Source: Cryomorphaceae bacterium (GTDB taxonomy: Bacteria; Bacteroidota; Bacteroidia; Flavobacteriales_D; SKUL01). From it: a DNA stretch of 49,860 nucleotides. Positions 33,408 through 43,493 of the stretch are shown piece after piece (the stretch's first letter is position 1; each line of letters starts with the position of its first letter). Where the stretch lies: the NCBI GenBank assembly GCA_007695365.1, contig REDV01000057.1, positions 1 to 49,860 of the forward strand, in the 5' to 3' direction. The notes beneath the pieces were generated by a model that saw nothing but the letters and a program-made list of their open reading frames with translations, ran no database searches and was not told where the DNA came from. Both the position numbers and the translations under genes were made by a program.

Positions 33408-34469
33408 ATGAAAGACTTGATTAAACAACTGGGCTCTCTTCACGGCGAGGCCTGCGTGAGTATTATGGTGCGCACCCATCGCACCCATCCTGACAACCAA
33501 CAGGACGCCCTTGCATTGAAAAACATGCTTAAAGAAGCTGAAACCCGTCTGGCTGAAGAATACAGCGCCGATGTAGCGGCCGACCGTATGGCCAAACTCA
33601 ATCGCCTGGCCTCACAGGTAGACCACCAAAAAAACCTTGAGTGCCTTGTTCTTTTTGCCAATAACGAAGTGGCACAATTCCATCAATTGCCGGTAGATGT
33701 TCAGAGCAGGGTGGTGATTGACGAAACCTTTGCCACCCGCGATTTGGTTCGGGCCAAACACGAACAGGCAAACTTTTATGCTTTGGTGGTAAGCCGGCGT
33801 AATGCGCGCCTGATCAAAGCGCACAGCGAGCACGTGGATGCCGAAGTTGGAGATCCGTTTCCGATTGAAAACGAAACACTGTTCTCTACCAACAAACATC
33901 AGCTTACCATGGCAAAAGGAACAGATCAGTTGCACGAGGAGTTTTTCAGCCAGGTAGATAAAGATGTGCAGAAAGTGGTGAAAGAAGATCCTGCGCCGGT
34001 CATTCTCTGTACCGAAGAGCGCAACCATCATCACTACCTGAAAGTGAGTTCGGGGTTAGTCATTGCCGGCCATCTCAATATGAATCGCGACGACGAACCC
34101 GCCCACGCCATCGTGAAAGCAGCGTGGCCTATCATGCAGGCATATGTTGAAAAAACCAATTCCGATCGGTTGAGCGAGCTGAGCAAGGCCGTGAGCCAGC
34201 AGAAGTTTTTGAGCGATTTGAGCGACATCTGGCGCGCGGTGAATGAAGGTCGCGGTCGTACGGTTTTTGTGGAGCGCGGATACTTTCAGCCCGCCCGTTT
34301 GGACAGTAATGCGGTAGTGCCCGTAGAAAGCCCCAACGGCAGCGATGTGGTGGATGATATTGTGGATGAAATTGTGGAGCGCACCATGCAAAACGGCGGT
34401 GAAGCCGTTTTCATGAACGGAAACGACCTCGAAGCCTTTCACGGTATTGCGCTCATTACGCGCTACTAA
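33408..34469 (+). CDS. baeRF-like ribosome hibernation factor (AOC03_06830-type)
   Basis: The 353-residue protein matches bacterial proteins of the archaeo-eukaryotic release-factor (aeRF1/baeRF) superfamily. Homologues of Balon, a hibernation factor of cold-shocked Psychrobacter, include Bacteroidota members with the same MKDLIKQL...CVSIMVRTHRTHPDNQQDALALKNMLKEAETRL start. Further features are FYALVVSRRNARLI, EERNHHHYLKVSSGLVIAGHLNMNRDD, and a C-terminal GEAVFMNGNDLEAFHGIALITRY, the eL30-like domain 3 region. It should bind the ribosomal A site. No GGQ motif is seen. The role is inferred from family resemblance. It stands alone between its own promoter and a terminator. Confidence 0.75.
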   Translation: MKDLIKQLGSLHGEACVSIMVRTHRTHPDNQQDALALKNMLKEAETRLAEEYSADVAADRMAKLNRLASQVDHQKNLECLVLFANNEVAQFHQLPVDVQSRVVIDETFATRDLVRAKHEQANFYALVVSRRNARLIKAHSEHVDAEVGDPFPIENETLFSTNKHQLTMAKGTDQLHEEFFSQVDKDVQKVVKEDPAPVILCTEERNHHHYLKVSSGLVIAGHLNMNRDDEPAHAIVKAAWPIMQAYVEKTNSDRLSELSKAVSQQKFLSDLSDIWRAVNEGRGRTVFVERGYFQPARLDSNAVVPVESPNGSDVVDDIVDEIVERTMQNGGEAVFMNGNDLEAFHGIALITRY

Positions 34470-34486
34470 AGCTGTAGAGGATGACA

Positions 34487-34526
34487 CAAAAAAAACCGGC
34501 GGGAAAATCCCTGCCGGTTTTTTTAA
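34487..34526. terminator. Bidirectional intrinsic terminator
   Basis: The stem AACCGGC/GCCGGTT, extended by an inner GGGA/TCCC, is flanked by A- and T-runs. It serves the hibernation-factor gene (+) and the rhodanese gene (-). Confidence 0.85.
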
Positions 34527-34547
34527 TCATGAAAAAATTCAATGAAA

Positions 34548-34874
34548 CTATCCTGCCATGGCTGGTTGGGTGATTTCTCCACTCCAACCTATAATGCCGT
34601 CGGCCAGGTTGTACACTTCGCTAAAACCCCATTGGCTCATGGCTCCTGCTACCATCCCGCTGCGGTTTCCACTGCGGCAATAGATGTAGTAGGCCCTGTG
34701 GGGGTCCAGCGCTTTGATTTGTTCTGCAAAGCCGCCGCTCATCAGGTCAATGTTGATGGCGCCGGGAATGATTCCGCTGAAGAACTCACCGGGTGTGCGC
34801 ACGTCGAGCACCACTGCGTTTGGGTCGTTTTTGATGCCGTTTTCAAATGTTCGGCTGTCGATATTCTTGTACAT
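34548..34874 (-). CDS. Single-domain rhodanese-like protein
   Basis: The 108-residue protein is a single rhodanese domain: NAVVLDVRTPGEFFSGIIPGAINID and the active-site loop YIYCRSGNRSGMVAGAM with the catalytic Cys. It would carry a persulfide and transfer sulfur to an acceptor such as cyanide or thiols. There is no signal peptide, so it is cytoplasmic. A perfect promoter box lies at 34910-34917, and a shared terminator follows. Confidence 0.92.
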   Translation of the reverse strand: MYKNIDSRTFENGIKNDPNAVVLDVRTPGEFFSGIIPGAINIDLMSGGFAEQIKALDPHRAYYIYCRSGNRSGMVAGAMSQWGFSEVYNLADGIIGWSGEITQPAMAG

Positions 34875-34909
34875 GACTCGTGTTTTTAATCTGATTTCTT
34901 AAACCGATA

Positions 34910-34917
34910 CAAAGGTA
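34910..34917 (-). promoter_or_regulatory. Minus-7 promoter box of the rhodanese gene (TACCTTTG)
   Basis: This is a perfect TAnnTTTG match on the minus strand, 35 nt upstream of the start codon. Confidence 0.6.
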
Positions 34918-34983
34918 GGACGGATTCAGGCCGCGGGTCGTAACCGATGTTACCCAAGGGTTTTGTTCAGATGGGGCAAAATG

Positions 34984-36111
34984 TCAGTCTCTGTGCCGCA
35001 GCCAACGCGCAAACACCACGTCGTGAACAAGATACTCATCACCCAATTGCACCACAAATTCCTTGTGCTGCAGCTGCTTCAAGGCGCTGGCCACGGTGCT
35101 GGCTGCTCCCAGTTGGTGGCGCATCAGCACTTCTTTTGACAGCGGGTTGACCAGAGGCTCCTCCTTGGCGATGGCCCTCAACACGTTCCATTGTGTGGTG
35201 GTGAAGAGATTAAAATAGTTGATAAACACATTGTTTTCCTGCTGCAAAACTTCTTGTTTTACGCGGTTCAGGGCCTGCAAATCGGCGTGCGCAAAAGAGC
35301 CGTACAGCCTGTTGCACAGCAGTTGCACGCAATAGGTTTGTCCGCGGCTCCATCGGTAGATTTCGTCCACCACATCGCGGTCAATGTTCTTTTTGGCAGC
35401 CTTGAAATGCTTGCTAATAAACGGGCGGTATTCATCCAATGCAATAGGCTGAAGTTCTTTGAGTTGTGCGCTCCGGTAGAAGGGGCGGTTTTTTTCAGCG
35501 AACATAGACATCATCATTTGCCTGTGACTGCCGCTGAAGATGAAACGGATTTCAGGAAACTGCTGCGCCCAGGTGCGAAAAATGGCCTCGGCGTTTTCCT
35601 TTTTAAAGGTGCAAACCTGCTGAAATTCATCCATGGCAATCACTACAGGTTTTTTTCGAGCTTTGAGAAATGTTCCCAGCGATTCGAGCGAATGCGCCGG
35701 TGAGGGCCCTTGTCGCAATCCCATGGAGAGAGATGGCAGGCCGGTCATGGGGTCAATACTGATGTCGAAACCCACCTTTCCCAACATCTTCATAAACGCC
35801 GGGCCCGCTCCTGAAGTAGCCTTGCCGTATCGCTGCACCACTGCACGAGCAATTTGCAAAATGGCGTCTTCGGCAGTTTGCGTGGCCAGCAAATCCACAA
35901 AGATCACCTCGGCTTTGCCGCTGCGCTCCAGCTCTTTAAGCACACATTGAATAACAGCCGTTTTACCCAGTCTTCGCAGTGAGTAGAGTACGCTGTTCCG
36001 ACCGTTTTGCAGGTTGTCTTCCAGCCAGTTGATTTCATCGTTGCGATTGCAGAAGTACTTGCGGCTGTGATAACCAAGTAGTAAAAATGGGTTGTTCGGT
36101 GCATTTTTCAT
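34984..36111 (-). CDS. AAA-type ATPase (archaeal ATPase-like)
   Basis: The 375-residue protein is a STAND/AAA-like ATPase of the ATPase_2 group. FLLLGYHSRKYFCNRNDEINWLEDNL is followed by a Walker A-like LYSLRRLGKTAV (about residue 50), Walker B VVIAMDEFQQV (about 180), a sensor FIFSGSHRQMM, and a C-terminal winged helix (NVLRAIAKEEPLVNPLSKEVLMRHQLGAASTVASALKQLQHKEFVV). The group has poorly known functions; several members are linked to mobile elements or toxin-like systems. The start at 36111 is chosen over 36135 because the latter lies inside the tandem repeats at 36126-36209. Confidence 0.85.
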   Translation of the reverse strand: MKNAPNNPFLLLGYHSRKYFCNRNDEINWLEDNLQNGRNSVLYSLRRLGKTAVIQCVLKELERSGKAEVIFVDLLATQTAEDAILQIARAVVQRYGKATSGAGPAFMKMLGKVGFDISIDPMTGLPSLSMGLRQGPSPAHSLESLGTFLKARKKPVVIAMDEFQQVCTFKKENAEAIFRTWAQQFPEIRFIFSGSHRQMMMSMFAEKNRPFYRSAQLKELQPIALDEYRPFISKHFKAAKKNIDRDVVDEIYRWSRGQTYCVQLLCNRLYGSFAHADLQALNRVKQEVLQQENNVFINYFNLFTTTQWNVLRAIAKEEPLVNPLSKEVLMRHQLGAASTVASALKQLQHKEFVVQLGDEYLVHDVVFARWLRHRD

Positions 36112-36125
36112 GGCGGTACCCTTTA

Positions 36126-36209
36126 TTACGAACATTTCGTTACGAACATCTCGTTACGAACACCTCGTTACGAACACCTCGTTACGAATATCTCGTTACG
36201 CAAATGTCG
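36126..36209. repeat. Six tandem 14-bp repeats upstream of the ATPase gene
   Basis: Units of TTACGAACATCTCG-type begin at 36126, 36140, 36154, 36168, 36182 and 36196, with no spacers. The last is degenerate. The junctions form TTCGTTACGAA-type odd palindromes. The array ends 15 bp before the ATPase ATG on the minus strand. A one-mismatch minus-7 box (GACATTTG on the minus strand, 36201-36208) lies at the far end, so most units may be transcribed. Confidence 0.75.
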
Positions 36210-36252
36210 TAATAAGCTTTGGGTTTTACAAGCGCCGCAACCAGCCAGCCAT

Positions 36253-37674
36253 TTATTCGCTGATTTTCCGAATCATACCCCCAAAGATAAAGGAGTGAAA
36301 AGGCCACACGGCCAACCAATAGAGCCGTCCCCAAACGCCCAAAGGTCTGAAAGTGGCACATTGGTGCAGGGTGTTGTCAATTAGTTTGAATTCGAGCCAT
36401 GCTTCACCGGGAAGTTTCATTTCAGCGTATAGCAGGAGTCTCTTTTCGTCGCGATTGGCATAGAGCACGCGCCAGAAGTCGAGGGCTTCACCGGCAGCAA
36501 TTTTAGTTGGGTTTTTTCGTCCGCGGCGCAAACCCACACCTCCGTGCAACTGGTCGAGCAGTCCGCGTAATTTCCACAGCCAGTTGGCGTAGTACCAACC
36601 TGTGTCGCCACCAATGGCCCAAATGCGTTGCAGTGATCGTTCGGGATCCTGAACCTGTACGGTGCGGTGGTCGGTGAAGCAACCATAGGTGGGCACCTGC
36701 ATCAGTCTGGCCAGTCCTTTTTGCAGCACATCGCTCGATTGGGCATCTTTCCAGCTTGCATCTACTGCCTCGTTTTGAATTTTATCGAAAGCCCGTCGGA
36801 TGGCCTCATCATAAGGCAACAGCCGGATATCCAGTTTTTCAGCGAGGTCATTGGGTTCGCCCACTACCTCTACACTCATGCTTTGTACCAGATGCCGGGC
36901 CAGCGGGTAAGAGGTTGAGGTTACAAAGTACAGCCAGTACGACGAAAGTTTCGGGGTCATGACGGGTACCGTGATGATGGTTCGCTTCAGATTGCGAACA
37001 GCAGCAAAGCGAAGAAGCATTTCTTTGTAGGTCAGCACTTCGGGTCCGGCAATGTCGAACGATTTTCCAAAGGTATCTTCCTTTCCCAGCACACCACTAA
37101 GGAATTGAATCACATTCCGGATAGCAATGGGTTGCGTGCGTGTGGCGAGCCATTTGGGAGCCACCATGATGGGCAGCTTTTCAACCAGATCGCGCATAAT
37201 TTCAAAGGAGGCACTGCCCGAACCAAGTATAATGCCGGCACGAAGGGTGGTAAGTTGAAACCGACCAGCGCCAAGCAGGTCTTCCACTCTTTTGCGTGAC
37301 CGAAGATGCCGCGAGAGTGTTTGATCGTTCACGATTCCGCTTAGGTAAATCACCTGACGTATCCGGGTTTCATTGACGCGGTTTACAAAATGCTTTGCGG
37401 TTTGTTGCTCCAACTCTTCAAAATCGCCCGAGGCTGAGGACATGGAGTGGATGAGGTAGTACGCGGCGTCGCAATCCGCCGGTATATTGCCCAGGGAGTC
37501 GGGATTCAGCAGGTCGGCTTCCACCACTTCAACAGACCCCATGGCCCGGTAAGCCGAAGCATCAAAACGATTGGCATCACGCACCATGCATACTACGTGA
37601 TGCTTGTTTTTGAGCAGCACGGGCAGCAGGCTTTTTCCGATGTAGCCGGTGGCGCCGGTGAGGAGTATTTTCAT
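36253..37674 (-). CDS. NAD(P)-binding SDR with DUF2867 domain
   Basis: The 473-residue protein has an N-terminal extended SDR/NmrA-like Rossmann domain (MKILLTGATGYIGKSLLPVLLKN with GxxGxxG) and the typical YLIHSMSS stretch. A C-terminal DUF2867 domain begins around residue 320 (YGCFTDHRTVQVQDPERSLQRIWAIGGDTGWYYANWLWKLRGLLDQLHGG) and ends LEFKLIDNTLHQCATFRPLGVWGRLYWLAVWPFHSFIFGGMI. Such fusions are predicted NAD(P)H-binding oxidoreductases of unknown substrate. Start 37674 is preferred over 37695 because the Rossmann motif begins there. Confidence 0.9.
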   Translation of the reverse strand: MKILLTGATGYIGKSLLPVLLKNKHHVVCMVRDANRFDASAYRAMGSVEVVEADLLNPDSLGNIPADCDAAYYLIHSMSSASGDFEELEQQTAKHFVNRVNETRIRQVIYLSGIVNDQTLSRHLRSRKRVEDLLGAGRFQLTTLRAGIILGSGSASFEIMRDLVEKLPIMVAPKWLATRTQPIAIRNVIQFLSGVLGKEDTFGKSFDIAGPEVLTYKEMLLRFAAVRNLKRTIITVPVMTPKLSSYWLYFVTSTSYPLARHLVQSMSVEVVGEPNDLAEKLDIRLLPYDEAIRRAFDKIQNEAVDASWKDAQSSDVLQKGLARLMQVPTYGCFTDHRTVQVQDPERSLQRIWAIGGDTGWYYANWLWKLRGLLDQLHGGVGLRRGRKNPTKIAAGEALDFWRVLYANRDEKRLLLYAEMKLPGEAWLEFKLIDNTLHQCATFRPLGVWGRLYWLAVWPFHSFIFGGMIRKISE

Positions 37675-37770
37675 GGTGTAGGTTGAATCCAACAAACCGC
37701 CGGATGTCGCGAAAGTTCAATGAGCATCCAGGGGACTGCCGTATCTTACGCAACACCGAGCCATTGTTTA

Positions 37771-37804
37771 AGGGCGAAAAAAGAGCCTCGAAGTGAGGCC
37801 CTTT
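37771..37804 (-). terminator. Intrinsic terminator after rhlE
   Basis: On the minus strand a 10-bp stem (AAAGGGCCTC with GAGGCTCTTT, one G-T wobble, 5-nt loop) is followed by a T-run. It lies downstream of the RNA helicase gene. Confidence 0.8.
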
Positions 37805-37825
37805 GAGTTTGGATTCTGTGGAATA

Positions 37826-39106
<1,281 letters not shown>

Positions 39107-39172
39107 AAAAAATAGGGGGTGTTGTGTGGCCTGCTTCATTCGTTCATGCGGGCCTCGATAAGAATTGAGCTG

Positions 39173-39180
39173 CAAAGGTA
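39173..39180 (-). promoter_or_regulatory. Minus-7 promoter box of rhlE (TACCTTTG)
   Basis: This is a perfect TAnnTTTG match on the minus strand, giving a leader of about 60 nt. A long leader is common for RNA-helicase genes that control their own mRNA. Confidence 0.55.
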
Positions 39181-39282
39181 CGCTTTTTTTATTAGGTGCG
39201 TAAGTTTGAGGGAGAAATACCTCCGCGTCAGATCCGAGGCGACTTACTTGCAACAGGAAATTGCCGACGCGAGGAAATCATG

Positions 39283-39303
39283 GTTATGCTGCACGGACTG
39301 GTA
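39283..39303 (+). repeat. 21-bp direct repeat (copy 1)
   Basis: This 21-bp stretch is identical to 48431-48451 inside the LuxR-type regulator gene, in the same orientation. Read in frame it gives VMLHGLV, flanked here by a short open stretch that ends at TGA (39334-39336). The flanks are not similar to the second copy. Confidence 0.6.
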
Positions 39304-39340
39304 TCGGCCATGCGCGAAGCGAAGACTGCATGCTGAGGGG

Positions 39341-39694
39341 CTAGTCACCAATGGCGTGCAAAAATCTCCTGATCGGTTTCACACGCTCCCGGCTTACCGG
39401 AATGATGGTGCCATTTTCCATTTCGATTCCATTAGATTCCTTCCAGTGTGCGGCAAAGTGAAGTGCTGCGATATACTGGCGGTGGCATCGAAAATAGCAG
39501 TAGAGACCGACCTTTGCACCACAGCACAACTTTTCTTCGAGCTCTGAAAGGCTGTGAAATACCATTGTTACACCCTGGTTGAGCAAGTGCATTTCCGCAT
39601 ACTTATCGCAGGACTTAAAAAACAATATTTCATTCAATGGTTGGAACGTATAGCCCTTGGTGGTTTTGAGTAAAATCTTAGGACTTTGTATCAT
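39341..39694 (-). CDS. Stand-alone LytTR DNA-binding protein
   Basis: The 117-residue protein consists of a LytTR domain only: ILLKTTKGYTFQPLNEILFFKSCDKYAEMHLLNQG, LSELEEKLCCG, YFRCHRQYIAALHFAAHW, then GTIIPVSRERVKPIRRFLHAIGD. There is no receiver or membrane segment. It presumably binds DNA as a transcription regulator. The start at 39694 is preferred over 39718 by domain position. It is transcribed away from the TPR kinase gene across a 190-bp gap. Confidence 0.87.
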   Translation of the reverse strand: MIQSPKILLKTTKGYTFQPLNEILFFKSCDKYAEMHLLNQGVTMVFHSLSELEEKLCCGAKVGLYCYFRCHRQYIAALHFAAHWKESNGIEMENGTIIPVSRERVKPIRRFLHAIGD

Positions 39695-39883
39695 GGCTGT
39701 TAAGGTTTGATTGCACACGGTAAAAGTCGTGCAGATGAGACCAGAGCTTTAGCGCAGAATTACGCTAATCCGGAAAACACGTATATCTACTCGGTTTAAA
39801 GCGGAGAAGGAATACTTCTCATACACTGATATTCAATTGATGCCTGTATTTTTCTTATCATTGAAGCACCAAACAACCAAGCC

Positions 39884-42358
39884 ATGAACAACCGATTGCT
39901 TAAAACAGCCTTCATCCTTCTATTCAGTCTGTTTGTAACTGCAAACGCTGTGTGCCATTCAGACTCTCTCTGGACATTATGGAGCAACACAAACAACCAT
40001 GACACCATTCGGCTTAAAGCCCTGGATGCCTTCATTCACCATAACAACTTTTCGCGCACCTATCCTGACAGTGCCTTGCGGTATGCTGAAATGCTACTAA
40101 ACCATGCGAGCAGCTCCCTTGACAGCCTGTACATTTTAAAAGCCCACACCTTGAAGGGAATGCTTTTTCACCAAAAGGGAAACCCGGAATTGGCAAGGCA
40201 AAACTTCAATGCGGCGCTTAACATTCAGCAAGCCACCGGCGATGTGGCGGGTGCTGCCAATAGCCTGAACCGTATTGGAGTCACCTACCGGGCAACCGGA
40301 AAATACCGGGATGCCATTTCACATTATGCACAAAGCCTTAAACTTCAAAGGCTGATTGGTGATAGCATCGGAGTTGCCCGGTCATTGTTGAACATCAGCA
40401 ACTGTTACAACGACCAGGGAGATTTTCAACTGGCTCTGAAATACGCGCGACCCAGTTTAAAGATTGTTGCGCATGAGGAGGAGCATTTTATAGAAGCTAC
40501 GGTGTGGAACAATCTTGGGATAATCTACAATAATTTGGGAAGGATTGACAGTGCTATTTACGCCTATAAGCAAGGGCTCGACATCAGGGTTTCTTTAGAG
40601 GATGCAAACGGAATTGCTGTAACACACTACAATCTGGGGATCATACACTATGACCGCGGTCAATATGAGCTGGCAATAGAAAATTTCAACCAGAGCCTGG
40701 CCTTTTTCGAGGAGCAGAATGATTTCGGCACAGCCGCACAGGTTTTGAACGCATTGGGTGTGGCTTCAAGAAACATGGGCGACCACCGAAGCTCAATAAA
40801 CTACAATCACCGCGCACTAAGACTTCGGGAAAAATCGGGCGACCGACACGGGATAGGGCAATCGTATGTAAACCTGGGATTGATTCACCACGATCAAAAT
40901 GATTACGACCGTGCTATGGAGTACTGCCTGAAAGGCCTATCCATTTTCGAAGAATTGGAGGCGAAACAAGAGATAGGTGAGACGCATGTATCCATAGGCG
41001 ACATTGCCTTTAAACATGGAGAGCTGGATGTTGCCCTTCATCACTTTGAAAAATCACTCGCTATTTATCAGGAAATAGGATACAGAAAAGGTGAATCCAC
41101 GGCCCTTCACAATATTGGTCTGGTCAATAGAGATAAGGGCAACCGAGTTTTTGCCATGGAATGTTTTGAAAAAAGCATACAGATTAGTGAAGAACTCGAA
41201 AACTTCCAAAGAATTGCGCATCCCCTCACAAGTATGGCAATGCTCTTATTGGATGACGGAAAATACTTACAAGCCAGGGCCTTGGGCGAGAAAGCCCTAA
41301 AGCATGCAGAAAACCACGGTTCAATAGAGCAAATACGGGATGCCGCCAATCAATTGTACCTCACCAACAAATTACTTGGCGATGCACGTTCCGCGCTGGA
41401 AATGCACGAACTGTATATTCTGATGCGCGACAGTTTATTGAGCAAGGATAACATTAAGCAACTTGCAAAGTTTGAATTCCAGTATGCATACGAAAAAAAG
41501 GCTTTGGCAGATAGTCTCCACTACCTTGCAAAGGAAGAGGCGAGCAAACTCAACCATAGCATTCTATTGGCCCAAAAAGAAACCGAGCGCAACTTGTACG
41601 CCTCTGGTGGGCTGTTCATGATTTTCATTACGTTTTTGTTCTACCAACGCAAGGTGAACAAAAACAAACTGATGCTCAAAGAGAAGGAAGCGGCTTACCA
41701 ACAGGAGCTCATCCATGCCTCCATCAAAAGCCAGGAGCAGGAACGGCGACGTATAGCCCAGGACCTGCATGACGAAGTGGGGGCCATGCTCTCTACCATT
41801 CGACTTCAACTAAGCGCAGCAGCAACAAAACTTGCACACCAGGACAACCCTGTGATACCCGCGGTAAACATGGTTGATGAAACGATTACCAACGTGCGGC
41901 GCATCAGCAAAGACCTGCTGCCCCCTACCCTCGAAAAGTTTGGATTGACCCACGCGCTCAATGAGCTGGCAGATAAAGTAAGCGAGGCCACGGGTATTAC
42001 CATTCAAAAAGAACTACCCACCCAAACTACCCGCATGGAGCTTGAACGCGAACTGGCGCTTTACCGCGTAATTCAGGAAATGATGAACAATGCCATGAAG
42101 CACGCAGAAGCCACAACATTTAATCTCCGACTGAAAGAGGAAAACGGAAATCTACACCTAACTTTTTCTGACAACGGGAAAGGATTTGACATCAATGCGC
42201 TGCAGCAATCGCGCTCCGGGCAAACCGGTTTGGGCCTCAAGAACCTCGAAAACCGCGTGGGACTGGCCGGTGGGGAGATGACACTGACAAGCGCTCCGGG
42301 TAAGGGGACGAGGATTGATATCGCATTGTCTAAACACTCAATAGGCCGGGTTGCCTGA
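39884..42358 (+). CDS. TPR-containing histidine kinase (HisKA_3 type)
   Basis: The 824-residue protein has an N-terminal signal (MNNRLLKTAFILLFSLFVTANA) and about ten tetratricopeptide repeats (about residues 55-480, with units such as GVTYRATGKYRDAISHYAQSL and NNLGRIDSAIYAYKQGL). A coiled region and a TM helix (about 565-583, LYASGGLFMIFITFLFY) precede a HisKA_3 box with phosphoacceptor His629 (RRRIAQDLHDEVGAML) and a HATPase_c domain (MNNAMKHAEA; DNGKGFD; GLGLKNLENRV). Such kinases usually pair with a LuxR-type response regulator; the best candidate is at 48038-48682, about 5.7 kb away. Confidence 0.94.
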   Translation: MNNRLLKTAFILLFSLFVTANAVCHSDSLWTLWSNTNNHDTIRLKALDAFIHHNNFSRTYPDSALRYAEMLLNHASSSLDSLYILKAHTLKGMLFHQKGNPELARQNFNAALNIQQATGDVAGAANSLNRIGVTYRATGKYRDAISHYAQSLKLQRLIGDSIGVARSLLNISNCYNDQGDFQLALKYARPSLKIVAHEEEHFIEATVWNNLGIIYNNLGRIDSAIYAYKQGLDIRVSLEDANGIAVTHYNLGIIHYDRGQYELAIENFNQSLAFFEEQNDFGTAAQVLNALGVASRNMGDHRSSINYNHRALRLREKSGDRHGIGQSYVNLGLIHHDQNDYDRAMEYCLKGLSIFEELEAKQEIGETHVSIGDIAFKHGELDVALHHFEKSLAIYQEIGYRKGESTALHNIGLVNRDKGNRVFAMECFEKSIQISEELENFQRIAHPLTSMAMLLLDDGKYLQARALGEKALKHAENHGSIEQIRDAANQLYLTNKLLGDARSALEMHELYILMRDSLLSKDNIKQLAKFEFQYAYEKKALADSLHYLAKEEASKLNHSILLAQKETERNLYASGGLFMIFITFLFYQRKVNKNKLMLKEKEAAYQQELIHASIKSQEQERRRIAQDLHDEVGAMLSTIRLQLSAAATKLAHQDNPVIPAVNMVDETITNVRRISKDLLPPTLEKFGLTHALNELADKVSEATGITIQKELPTQTTRMELERELALYRVIQEMMNNAMKHAEATTFNLRLKEENGNLHLTFSDNGKGFDINALQQSRSGQTGLGLKNLENRVGLAGGEMTLTSAPGKGTRIDIALSKHSIGRVA

Positions 42359-42363
42359 TAACA

Positions 42364-42395
42364 AGAGGGGGCTGCCACTGAGACAACCCCCTTTA
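42364..42395 (+). terminator. Weak intrinsic terminator
   Basis: GAGGGGG and CCCCCTT form a stem around a 14-nt loop, followed by only a short T-run. It lies just after the TPR kinase gene. Confidence 0.4.
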
Positions 42396-42460
42396 CTGAA
42401 TTCGGATTCCTAACACATTCACCCATCAATTGAACTGTTAGTTATTGGCTTGCAATACTA

Positions 42461-43045
42461 TCAACGTATTTCAGCGTTTGACACGAATTCTATTGCTTCA
42501 GGGTTTTGGATAACAAACCTTTCTACTTCCTCGTAAGAATCCAAATTCAAATCATCGGGAATTTGAGCTTTTTTCAAAACAAAAAAACGATACCCTAACT
42601 GAACAGGATCATTTTGATTACCGTAAGGAACCCCTCCATCACTTCGTCTCATATATAACCAGAGGCGTCCATTGCCCGCTACAGCAAAATAATGCTTCAC
42701 ATACACACTACCGCTATTCCAATAATGATTGTGCGGCAATGCCACGAATTGTGCACTTGTAGTGACCGTATTAAGCATGAAACCAACTACCGTGTTATTA
42801 TTAAGATTAATGGGGGGAAATTGTGAAGTTGTGGTTTGATACTGATATACCCCATTACTTTGCCACGCAAATTGATTCAAAGGTGGCGTTACATCGTAAT
42901 ACCCTAAGAGGTTCGATGCACCAGCCGGCCCCGGAGGACCTTGCTGGCCTTGCGGTCCTTGTGGCCCTATCTCACCACCTTTTGAGCAAGAAATAAGAAT
43001 GATTGCCGAGAAGATTGCGAGTAAAATTGATTTGTTCGTTTTCAT
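42461..43045 (-). CDS. Collagen-like lipoprotein
   Basis: The 194-residue product has a lipoprotein signal (MKTNKSILLAIFSAIILISC) with the lipid-bearing Cys at position 20. It is followed directly by seven Gly-x-y triplets (GEIGPQGPQGQQGPPGPAG and on), a short collagen-like stalk. A C-terminal globular domain of about 150 residues is beta-rich, with segments such as VGFMLNTVTTSAQFVALPHNHYWNSGSVYVKHYF. This layout is common in Bacteroidota outer-membrane lipoproteins of unknown function. The start at 43045 is set by the lipobox. Confidence 0.83.
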   Translation of the reverse strand: MKTNKSILLAIFSAIILISCSKGGEIGPQGPQGQQGPPGPAGASNLLGYYDVTPPLNQFAWQSNGVYQYQTTTSQFPPINLNNNTVVGFMLNTVTTSAQFVALPHNHYWNSGSVYVKHYFAVAGNGRLWLYMRRSDGGVPYGNQNDPVQLGYRFFVLKKAQIPDDLNLDSYEEVERFVIQNPEAIEFVSNAEIR

Positions 43046-43493
43046 GACTTTTGGTTTTTTAGTGAATGATTCATTTGAACACTCCAAAAGTCGGAAGCAA
43101 GCCTTTTAAGCTTGAGCGCAGAAATACTTGAATTGGCATATGAGTAAAAATACGTGATCGCTTACTGCCATATAAAAAGGTCAAAAGGTATACGACTTCT
43201 ATGGCGCATTCACATGCGCTCCCGTAAGCCCTGAATAAGGCAACCCGCTCATCTTAATACCAATTCAACGTGGAGAATCACACACAATCATCTCGAGTCG
43301 TCCTTGCCGAATTAACAAGTGGCTTCCCGCATCAGCCCAATATTAAATACTGAAAGGGGCGGAGTGTTGAGGCCTGTGAGGGTTAACACATAAACACGTT
43401 TGGCCCAAAATATTTATTGGCTTCGGCGAATTGCTTAACCCGGGTTTAACTTTCCTTAAAGTGGTTTCACTAAATCCAGCCTCCTACAGATGG
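43046..43493. other. 448-bp intergenic stretch
   Basis: No gene, RNA structure or clear promoter is visible. The DNA is A+T-rich relative to the core genes. It separates the collagen-like lipoprotein from the two UVR-like repeat genes. Confidence 0.4.

Noticed and set aside
36126-36209. Tandem repeats considered as a CRISPR array
   Set aside because: The units are 14 bp and directly contiguous, with no spacers and no cas genes.
39196-39336. Short open frame with VMLHGLV considered as a gene
   Set aside because: Only the 21-bp repeat resembles a regulator and the rest shows no similarity. At most it is a relic.
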